A stretch of DNA of 64,000 nucleotides, taken from the NCBI GenBank assembly GCA_937146645.1, contig CAKZRQ010000063.1, positions 62,001 to 126,000 on the forward strand, given 5' to 3'. A model generated the notes under the pieces. That model worked only from the letters and a program-made list of their open reading frames with translations. It was not told the DNA's origin and did no database searches. Below, in pieces: positions 57,091 through 64,000 of the stretch; the first letter of the stretch is position 1; each line of letters starts with the position of its first letter. The translations under genes and the position numbers were made by a program. Origin of the DNA: an uncultured Cyclobacteriaceae bacterium (GTDB taxonomy: Bacteria > Bacteroidota > Bacteroidia > Cytophagales > Cyclobacteriaceae).

Positions 57091-57558
57091 ATGGATGCAG
57101 ATAAAAATTTTGAAAACCTGGGACTGACTTTACCTCCACCCCCAAAGCCATTGGGAGTTTATAAACCTTGTCTCATCGATGGAAAATACCTTTACCTATC
57201 TGGGCATGGTACTGTTCAGGATGATGGTAGCCTGATCATTGGAAAAGTTGGAGAAGACTTAGATCTCGAAGAGGCCAAACTCGCAGCAAGGCAAGTAGGT
57301 CTGGCAATGCTTTCCACCATTAAGTTTAATCTTGGTTCACTGAACAAGGTGAAAAGGGTAATCAAGGTTTTGGGGATGGTTTATGCAAACCCAGATTTTG
57401 GGAAACATCCATATGTCATCAATGGCTGCAGTGAGCTATTCGCATCAGTTTGGGGGCAGGAAAATGGTGTGGGAGTTCGATCAGCTGTTGGAATGGGCTC
57501 ATTGCCTGATAATATCCCGGTAGAGATCGAGGCCATGTTCGAACTCCATGAGGATTAA
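57091..57558 (+). CDS. RidA/YjgF-family enamine deaminase
   Basis: A 155-residue RidA-like protein (family length 125-155), with YLYLSGHGTV..DGSLIIGKVGEDLDLEEAK and the C-terminal VGMGSLPDNIPVEIEAMFEL. The catalytic Arg of canonical RidA lies in the RSAVGMGSLP region (about residue 131). RidA proteins hydrolyse reactive enamine/imine products of PLP enzymes such as serine/threonine dehydratases. It forms an operon with the GntP-family permease. The last 4 nt overlap the convergent MltF-like gene. Confidence 0.88.
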   Translation: MDADKNFENLGLTLPPPPKPLGVYKPCLIDGKYLYLSGHGTVQDDGSLIIGKVGEDLDLEEAKLAARQVGLAMLSTIKFNLGSLNKVKRVIKVLGMVYANPDFGKHPYVINGCSELFASVWGQENGVGVRSAVGMGSLPDNIPVEIEAMFELHED

Positions 57559-58958
57559 CTAGTCCCAGTATCTACCAGCGTTTTATAGGCCTCAAAAATA
57601 CTGAGTACGTCTTGTACATAGGCTACCGCCAAATGTCCTTTGGCGTAGCCACTTCGGACCAAGGGGTCTTTATAGAAGGCTGGATCATTTTTCTTTTCCA
57701 AATATTGGCTGACAGAATCCCAGCTTTGGGTGTCTTCCCCATATTTCAAGGTCAATCTCCATGCGTCTTCAACATGGCCATGACCTACATTATAGGAAGC
57801 AAGAATAAATTTGATTCGCTCATTGCTGTCAGGCACTCGAGAAAGCCAGAACTTATCCAGATAGGCCAGGTACCTCACTCCTCCAAATAGGGATTGTTCT
57901 GGATCATTAGGATTGTCAACCCCAAAACGCTCCAAAGTCACGGGCATCAATTGGAGTAGTCCTTTTGCACCAGCATAAGAAGTTGCAGCCGTATCGAATC
58001 TTGATTCTTTATACACCAGAGAGGAGAGTAATCTCCAGTCCCATCCCAGATACTCAGCCCCTCCTTTTATGATTTCGTCATACTGGGAAATTCGATCTCC
58101 CACTATGGAAGAGAACGGACTGTTGCTTCGAAAATATCCATTTTTTGAGTTCAAAAAGTATTTGGCATACAAATCCGGAATGAAACGCTTCTGCTTATCC
58201 TCAATCCATGTGTTTAATGAAGCCAGTAGCTCTTCAGAATTGTCACGGGTTACCCATCCAACTTCTCCAGCTTCATTAACAACCCAGGAAATATCAAGAC
58301 CGCTGTAATAGGTGGTGTTTGCCTTAGCCACATTCTGATCGGCCATAGTCCAGTCGATCTCTTCATTAACCACTGCATCGATCAAGGATTCCTCATGCCT
58401 TGGGTCCTCCAAAATATGGAGTGGCAAAGCCAATGAATCTTTGATGGCGAGTAATTGAGACTCGTAGGCTGAATTCTCCCTTACATAAATGGTGTCTTCT
58501 CCCAAATCTTCCCAAGACTTGATTTTAGTGGGTCCCGATCTTCCAACCAAAACCGTGTTCATTTCATCAATTGGAGCAGTGAAGGTGGTATTTATTTCCC
58601 GTTCAGGAGTCTTCTCTAAATTAATGGCAATAATATCCACTTCGCCATTTTCCAGTTGCTCGAAAGCATCCTGAATGTCTGAAGTCAGAACAAGATGCAA
58701 CTCCACATCTATCCTTTCTGCATAGTCTCTGAGCAACTCGTACTCGAATCCCATCCTACGGCCCCGATAGATGTAAAAACCAGTGGTATTATTGTCTACA
58801 GCAGCCCGAATGTATCCCCGGTTTTGAATTCCCTGTAAGTCCAAAATGTATCTGGACTCTTCAAACGGCTCTCCCAAATACTTTTCCAAAAAAGTACACT
58901 GAACCCCGAATAATAGGATAATCAAAAGTGTGGCAAATAAGGAAATCGCTCTTCTCAT
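57555..58958 (-). CDS. MltF-like membrane-bound lytic murein transglycosylase
   Basis: A 467-residue envelope protein: N-terminal hydrophobic segment ending in Cys21 (LFGVQC, a non-canonical lipobox, so lipoprotein status is uncertain), a periplasmic substrate-binding-type domain (SBP_bac_3, about 38-265) and a SLT goose-lysozyme-type domain (about 296-440). The catalytic Glu is Glu318 in VYKESRFDT, followed by GAKGLLQLMP. It cleaves the MurNAc-GlcNAc bond to give anhydro-muropeptides; the murQ and sugar kinase genes at the other end of the window act later on such products. Confidence 0.9.
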   Translation of the reverse strand: MRRAISLFATLLIILLFGVQCTFLEKYLGEPFEESRYILDLQGIQNRGYIRAAVDNNTTGFYIYRGRRMGFEYELLRDYAERIDVELHLVLTSDIQDAFEQLENGEVDIIAINLEKTPEREINTTFTAPIDEMNTVLVGRSGPTKIKSWEDLGEDTIYVRENSAYESQLLAIKDSLALPLHILEDPRHEESLIDAVVNEEIDWTMADQNVAKANTTYYSGLDISWVVNEAGEVGWVTRDNSEELLASLNTWIEDKQKRFIPDLYAKYFLNSKNGYFRSNSPFSSIVGDRISQYDEIIKGGAEYLGWDWRLLSSLVYKESRFDTAATSYAGAKGLLQLMPVTLERFGVDNPNDPEQSLFGGVRYLAYLDKFWLSRVPDSNERIKFILASYNVGHGHVEDAWRLTLKYGEDTQSWDSVSQYLEKKNDPAFYKDPLVRSGYAKGHLAVAYVQDVLSIFEAYKTLVDTGTS

Positions 58959-59056
58959 TCATTAGAATCCTGAGATTCCAGATAGTACGACGTCCTTTGA
59001 GACAAATGCTATGCCAAAGCAATAATCAGATAATCAGTACAATAGGTTAAAAATTA

Positions 59057-60397
59057 CTAGTTTTCGAGTGCATCTTCTATCGGCTCAAAGCTGTTTGAGA
59101 AGAAAATTTTACCCGATAGGCGGAGCAGCTCTATCTCCTGCTCTTTGATATTAAATATGGATGTAATGAGGCGATTTTCAGCACTAAGCAAATTCACCTG
59201 AGCATCCCGAAACTCCAAATAGGAAGAAATTCCAAGTCTGAATCTCTCCAGAGCAAGCTCCGTGTTTTCCTTAGCGACGGCATAGTTTTTTTGCTCTATT
59301 TCGAGCAAAGCTTTATTCGTTTCATAGGTATTAAAAGCTCGCTGAATGTCAGAACGCAGCTGCACTTCATACTGATCCAAAGCATAATCCGTGATCTTCC
59401 GTTGCACTTTGGCACTTTGAATTCTTCGATTCAATGTCAATCCACTAAACAAATTCAAGGAAATATTTCCACCGTAATTGAAACCACGTCGCTGGTTCTG
59501 AACAAGGAATCCAGCATCAGAATTGAAAGTGTTATCAGCATAGCTTCCATTGAGATTCAAGGTTGGAAGTCTCTGGGCTCTCAATTCCTTTTCCTGAAGA
59601 TAGGCAACATTTTCCTGTCTTTGGATGATGAGCAATTGCTTGTTCTCAAGAAAAGCATTTTCCTGAAGTTCCATCAGATTTAAATCATCCCCAATTAAGA
59701 TCGTGTCATTTACAGCAAATTCCGTAGCTGGATCAAGGGCAAGAAGCTGATTCAAATCTACCCGGGTATTCTCGATTACCTGCTCCTGAGCTTTTAATAA
59801 GGTCAGATCTGAGTAATAATCTACCTCTGCTGTTAAAAAGTCCCTTCGACCTGCGCTTCCTAATTCATATTGGGCTTGAGAAATATCCAATCGTGCTTGG
59901 CTTAGCTCAAGAGTTCTTTCGAGAACTGCATATCTCTGAAGCTCCAAAACCAGACGATAATAGGAAGAGGAAATGTCTGCTACAGAATTTTCCACAACCA
60001 CCTTTGCGTCAAGCTCACTGATTTCATTAAGTTGGCCTAATCGCTTCATCACGACAAAACTTTCTGGCCGAAACCCGTAAATAGCTGCAAGGGTAAAATT
60101 CTCAGTTTGTGTTTTCGCACCATCGATTACCCTGGGTTCCGGGTCGTTAATGAAGGTCTGTTCTACGTTTTCATTACCGTAATTCCTTGAGTAAATCGCA
60201 TCCAGTTGAGGCATGAAAAAATCACCAACTCCAATCTTCTGATCGAATTCAGAAATGGCGATGTTTTCGATTGCGATTTTTACATCAAAATTATTTTCAA
60301 GTCCAAGCTGAATCGCTTTCTCAAGATTCAATTCTTCCTGTGCCTGAGCCATTCCTGACATCAAGACTGCTGCAAAAAGGATATAAAGTCTCTTCAT
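59057..60397 (-). CDS. TolC-family outer membrane efflux protein
   Basis: A 446-residue outer membrane channel with signal peptide (1-19, MAQAQ end) and two OEP repeats with long helices. The repeats show the usual QRYAVLERTLELSQARLDIS and YAVAKENTELALERFRLG segments. It is the outer component of the tripartite pump made with the two genes upstream; its ATG overlaps the stop of the RND pump gene by 1 nt (TAATG). Confidence 0.93.
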   Translation of the reverse strand: MKRLYILFAAVLMSGMAQAQEELNLEKAIQLGLENNFDVKIAIENIAISEFDQKIGVGDFFMPQLDAIYSRNYGNENVEQTFINDPEPRVIDGAKTQTENFTLAAIYGFRPESFVVMKRLGQLNEISELDAKVVVENSVADISSSYYRLVLELQRYAVLERTLELSQARLDISQAQYELGSAGRRDFLTAEVDYYSDLTLLKAQEQVIENTRVDLNQLLALDPATEFAVNDTILIGDDLNLMELQENAFLENKQLLIIQRQENVAYLQEKELRAQRLPTLNLNGSYADNTFNSDAGFLVQNQRRGFNYGGNISLNLFSGLTLNRRIQSAKVQRKITDYALDQYEVQLRSDIQRAFNTYETNKALLEIEQKNYAVAKENTELALERFRLGISSYLEFRDAQVNLLSAENRLITSIFNIKEQEIELLRLSGKIFFSNSFEPIEDALEN

Positions 60398-63300
60398 TAG
60401 ATTCGGGCTAGACGACCTTCCTTAGAGGTGAGGTAAGTATAAATAGCTGGGATTACGAAAAGTGTCAGAATGGTAGCAAAAGCCAAACCTCCGATTACTG
60501 TAGCACCCATAGGCACTCTGCTTTCTGCACCGGCACCCAGTGCCAAAGCAATTGGTAAAATTCCAAGAATAGTCGATAAACTAGTCATCAGAATAGGTCG
60601 GAATCTCGCCACGGCAGCACCATAAATTGCTTCGTCTATGCTCATTCCCTGCGCCTTCCGCTGATTGGCAAATTCCACAATCAGAATACCATTCTTCGTG
60701 ACCAATCCTATCAACATGATAATACCGATCTGACTAAAAATATTTAAGGTGTAATCGAAAATCCAAAGGGTGAATAGTGCTCCAAAAAGGGCCAAAGGCA
60801 CTGTAAACATTATAGTCAAAGGATCTCGGAAACTCTCAAACTGTGCCGATAAAACAAGGTAAATCAAGACCAGTGCGAAAAGGAAAGCAAATAGCAAACT
60901 ATTGCTACTTTCTCGGAATTCCTTCGAAGGCCCAGAAACGTCAGTCGTGAAACTTTCATCTAAAACCTCCGCCGCTATTCGGTCCATTTCTTCTAAGCCA
61001 TCCCCAATGGTATAGCCTTCGGCAAGGTTTGCTGAGACGGTTCCACTCACAAATCGATTGAATCGGAATAGAGTTGGAGGGGTACTTTTCTCGACAACTC
61101 TAACCAAATTATCAAGCTGAACTAGTTGTCCATCCTCGCCTCTTACATATAGCATTCTTAGGTTCACAGGCTCATTTCGATCCTCCACCTGCATCTCCCC
61201 GACTACCTGGTACTGCTTACCATTTCGGATGAAATAATCAAACCTTTGACCTGAATAAGAGAGTTGAAGGGTTCTTGCAATTTCCTGAACTGAAACCCCC
61301 ACATTTCTAGCCTTTTCCCGATCGATTTCAATCTCCAGTTCTGGCTTTGTAAACTTCAAATTGATGTCGGAGAAAATGAATACTGGACTCTTTCTGGCCT
61401 CTTCCATGAAAATAGGAATGTATTCCTTCAGCTTATCCAAAGTAGGAGCCTGAAGAACATACTGCACAGGAAGTCCACCTCGCCTGTTGCCAATACTTTG
61501 GGCCTGGGAGGCAAAGGCTCTCACAGAAGTGACACTTCTAAGATTTTTATTTATCTGATCGTAGATTTCTTGTTGTGATCTTTGACGGTCGGCTGCATCC
61601 GTAAGAATAAATCTCATGAAGCCTGAATTGGTGTTGGCAGTGCCAAATCCTGGCGAGGTCACACTAATAATCCTCGATCTTTCTTCCTGAGGAATTTCTT
61701 CCATAAAGCCATCCACCATGCCGTTGATCACTCGGTCCATGTAGGCGAATGTCGCCCCCTCGGGACCAGCCATATTAACTCGAATTTCCCCGCGATCTTC
61801 GACAGGTGCTAACTCACTAGGAATGGTATTAAACAACCAATAGATCCCTCCGGCCATAGCCAAAATCAGAAGAAATGCTGTCCATCGAAATTTCATAAAG
61901 CCACCAAGCAACTTCTCGTATTGGCCATTCAACCAAACAAATCCGGGTTCGGTCCAATTATAAAAGGCATTATGAGTTTCACGTCTTTTCAAAAGCTTTG
62001 ATGATAACATAGGAGTCATGGTCAAAGCCACAAATGATGAAATAATCACAGCTCCGGCTACTACCACACCGAATTCCTTAAAGAGTCGGCCTGTAGTTCC
62101 AGTTAGGAAAATTACGGGCAGGAATACCGCTGCGAGAGCCACGGTAGTCGCAATCACAGCAAAGAATATTTCTTCCGCTCCTTTTTTAGCAGCGTCCAAA
62201 GGCTTCTCCCCTTTCTCTATCCGGGTATAGATGTTCTCCAATACCACAATAGCATCATCGACCACCAGACCAATCGATAATACAATCCCTAAAAGAGTCA
62301 GCACATTGATGGAAAAATCCATCAGATACATAATGAAGAATACCCCAACCAAAGAAATTGGGATCGTCAAGACTGGTATGAAGGTCGTTCTCCAATCTCT
62401 CAAAAACAGGAAAATGATCGCTACGACAAGGGAAAAGGCAAGAATGATCGTTTCCTGAACCTCGGCAATGGAATTCCGAATGTATTTGGTGGAATCATAA
62501 CCTATTTCTAGTTCCACATCAGAAGGCAAATCCTTCTTGATCAACTCTATCCTTCTGTAGAACTCATCGACGATCTCAATATTATTTGATCCCGGTAGCG
62601 GCACCAACACCACAATCACCATAGGAACATTATCACTTTTCAGGATAGTTCTTTCATTCAGAGCAGCTAACTCCGCTTTTCCAACATCCTGAAAGCGAAC
62701 GATATTATTCTGATCTTCTTTGATGATCAGGTTATTGAATTCATTTGGAGTGCTCAGACGGCTCTTGGTTCTCACCGATAGTTCAATCGTAGAGCCCTCG
62801 ATTTTGCCGGAAGGCAATTCCACATTTTCACTTTGGACCTTATTCAGTACGTCCAGAGGGGTAACCCCATAAGAAGCCATTTTCAGAGGGTCCATTCTCA
62901 TGCGAATGGCGTACTCTCGCTCCCCCCAAATCTGAACACGGCTTACCCCAGGAATCGTCTGAAGACGTTCTTTGAAGATATTATCCGCCAGATCTGATAG
63001 ATCAAGAAGATTACGTTTATCACTCTTAATATTTAGGTAAACGATTGGACTTGAATCCGCATCGGCCTTCGAAACCACAGGTGGTTCTGCATCGGGAGGC
63101 AAGTTCCTTTGTGCACCAGAAACCTTATCTCGAACGTCATTTGCGGCAGCCTCCAAATCGGCCCCAACGTCAAACTCTACGGAGATTGAGCTAGTACCAT
63201 TATTACTGGTAGAAGTCAGCGATTTGATACCCTGAATTCCGTTGATAGCTTCTTCGAGCGGTTCAGTGATCTGTGCTTCGATTACATCTGCATTGGCACC

Positions 63301-63459
63301 AACATAGGTGGTTCGAACAGATATAATCGGAGGATCAACACTGGGATACTCTCGAACACCTAATAGCCCAATTCCAATAATGCCAAAAAGCAATATCAGA
63401 ATCGACATTACTATGGCGAGGACCGGTCTATTTATACTAAGATTAGAAAGACTGGCCAT
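60397..63459 (-). CDS. RND-family efflux pump inner membrane transporter (AcrB/HAE1 type)
   Basis: A 1020-residue proton-driven pump with 12 membrane helices, two large periplasmic loops and the TM4 motif GLVVDDAIVVLENI that holds the proton-relay Asp pair. The N-terminus (SINRPVLAIVMSILILLFG) and PLEEAINGI block are family hallmarks. It exports hydrophobic drugs, dyes or bile-like compounds; the substrate cannot be read from sequence. One nt separates it from the membrane fusion gene upstream. Confidence 0.95.
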   Translation of the reverse strand: MASLSNLSINRPVLAIVMSILILLFGIIGIGLLGVREYPSVDPPIISVRTTYVGANADVIEAQITEPLEEAINGIQGIKSLTSTSNNGTSSISVEFDVGADLEAAANDVRDKVSGAQRNLPPDAEPPVVSKADADSSPIVYLNIKSDKRNLLDLSDLADNIFKERLQTIPGVSRVQIWGEREYAIRMRMDPLKMASYGVTPLDVLNKVQSENVELPSGKIEGSTIELSVRTKSRLSTPNEFNNLIIKEDQNNIVRFQDVGKAELAALNERTILKSDNVPMVIVVLVPLPGSNNIEIVDEFYRRIELIKKDLPSDVELEIGYDSTKYIRNSIAEVQETIILAFSLVVAIIFLFLRDWRTTFIPVLTIPISLVGVFFIMYLMDFSINVLTLLGIVLSIGLVVDDAIVVLENIYTRIEKGEKPLDAAKKGAEEIFFAVIATTVALAAVFLPVIFLTGTTGRLFKEFGVVVAGAVIISSFVALTMTPMLSSKLLKRRETHNAFYNWTEPGFVWLNGQYEKLLGGFMKFRWTAFLLILAMAGGIYWLFNTIPSELAPVEDRGEIRVNMAGPEGATFAYMDRVINGMVDGFMEEIPQEERSRIISVTSPGFGTANTNSGFMRFILTDAADRQRSQQEIYDQINKNLRSVTSVRAFASQAQSIGNRRGGLPVQYVLQAPTLDKLKEYIPIFMEEARKSPVFIFSDINLKFTKPELEIEIDREKARNVGVSVQEIARTLQLSYSGQRFDYFIRNGKQYQVVGEMQVEDRNEPVNLRMLYVRGEDGQLVQLDNLVRVVEKSTPPTLFRFNRFVSGTVSANLAEGYTIGDGLEEMDRIAAEVLDESFTTDVSGPSKEFRESSNSLLFAFLFALVLIYLVLSAQFESFRDPLTIMFTVPLALFGALFTLWIFDYTLNIFSQIGIIMLIGLVTKNGILIVEFANQRKAQGMSIDEAIYGAAVARFRPILMTSLSTILGILPIALALGAGAESRVPMGATVIGGLAFATILTLFVIPAIYTYLTSKEGRLARI

Positions 63460-63460
63460 A

Positions 63461-64000
63461 TCAGTTCAGTTTATTGATTTGGAGGTCTGTGCCAGTACGA
63501 GCCTGAAGAACGCCGGTTGCCAAAACCAAATCACCTTCATTCAATCCACTCACGATCTGAACTTGATTTTCTGTTCGAGTCCCAATCTCTACTACTCTTT
63601 CCTCGGCCTTATCACCTTCTCCCACTATAAATACTTTATACCCCTGAAGCTCAGGAATAACCGATTCTGCGGGTACCATTAGAGCATTATCAATTTCATC
63701 TAAAACGTAGCTGATTTTCACAAACATCCCTGGAAGAAACTGTCGCTCCCTATTCGGGCTTTCAGCACGAAGTTTTAAAGTTCTGGTCGCCGCATCGATT
63801 TGTGGCTCATAGGCATAAACTCTTCCCTCAAAAGTTTGATCAGTTGTTTCGCTCGAGAAATAAACCGGAGAACCTACTTTCACAAGATTGCTGTATCGCT
63901 CAGGGATGGAAAACTCGATCTTAATTGGGTCCATATTAACCACCGTAGCAATCACATCGCCCGTTCCGATCACAGATCCTTCACTAACTTGTCTCAGGCC
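63461..64000 (-). CDS. RND efflux periplasmic adaptor (HlyD/AcrA family), 5' part outside window
   Basis: The gene runs off the right edge and the frame stays open to base 64000, upstream of a GTG at 63973 that is not the true start. The visible C-terminal ~179 residues show the HlyD-type beta-barrel (IKIEFSIPERYSNLVKVGSP), and membrane-proximal parts (PGMFVKISYVLDEIDNALMVPAESVIPE, VQIVSGLNEGDLVLATGV). First gene of the adaptor-pump-TolC operon, with 1 nt between it and the pump gene. Confidence 0.93.
   Translation of the reverse strand, partial: GLRQVSEGSVIGTGDVIATVVNMDPIKIEFSIPERYSNLVKVGSPVYFSSETTDQTFEGRVYAYEPQIDAATRTLKLRAESPNRERQFLPGMFVKISYVLDEIDNALMVPAESVIPELQGYKVFIVGEGDKAEERVVEIGTRTENQVQIVSGLNEGDLVLATGVLQARTGTDLQINKLN

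Noticed and set aside
63461-63973. The efflux adaptor starting at GTG 63973
   Set aside because: The frame continues upstream to the window edge and a HlyD-family protein needs a signal peptide and coiled-coil region before this point.

Overview
The window looks like a piece of a chromosome from a member of the Bacteroidota, most likely order Cytophagales (Algoriphagus or Cyclobacteriaceae type). The grounds are three secreted proteins plus PorZ that end in type IX secretion (T9SS) sorting domains, an AccD with a decayed zinc ribbon, a Rho with a long disordered insertion, promoters that fit the Bacteroidota consensus TTTG-N(19-22)-TAnnTTTG, and few Shine-Dalgarno sites. I see no phage, transposon or CRISPR array. 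Species assignment is inference.

Layout. 1-6249 (minus): rluB-like gene (cut by the window edge); a translationally coupled set of arginase-like protein, cytochrome-b5-like protein, GlcNAc/MurNAc-type kinase and murQ joined by ATGA overlaps; nqrF; accD. 6441-8072 (plus): cstA, converging with a 59-residue membrane protein found here by reading the minus strand. 8283-12769 (minus): rimP-nusA-infB with a good promoter and a terminator. 13096-18555 (plus): the rod-shape operon mreB-mreC-mreD-mrdA-rodA. 18552-20936 (minus): an HD-domain hydrolase and a Pycsar-effector-like (PycTM) membrane protein as a pair, then an unknown conserved protein. 20970-26669 (plus): ferredoxin, tdk, porZ, recO, rho. 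26868-42248 (plus): two paralogous T9SS cargo proteins rich in glycine, the second of 4208 residues with twelve copies of a 93-residue Ig/PKD-like repeat. 42249-46628 (minus): a 1459-residue AsmA-like envelope protein with six internal repeats. 46629-47472: no protein gene, but two related tRNA-like RNA genes, each with its own promoter and terminator. 47473-64000: rluD, a PLP deaminase-family gene, an AlbA-domain protein, uvrB, a DUF4105 membrane protein, a third T9SS cargo protein, a GntP permease with a RidA protein, an MltF-like lytic transglycosylase, and a tolC-acrB-acrA type efflux operon cut by the right edge.

The most unusual item is the pair of tRNA-like genes at 46715-46878 and 47172-47299. 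Both fold as complete cloverleaves with class II (Leu/Ser-type) D arms, the anticodon GUC, canonical T loops and no encoded CCA, but carry variable regions of 95 and 59 nt instead of the usual 11-24. The body is nearly identical between copies while the variable regions differ in sequence but keep the base pairing at their root and two short conserved motifs. I do not recognise this as a described RNA class. The second candidate system is the PycTM/HD pair, which has the effector of a cyclic-nucleotide defence system but no cyclase beside it.
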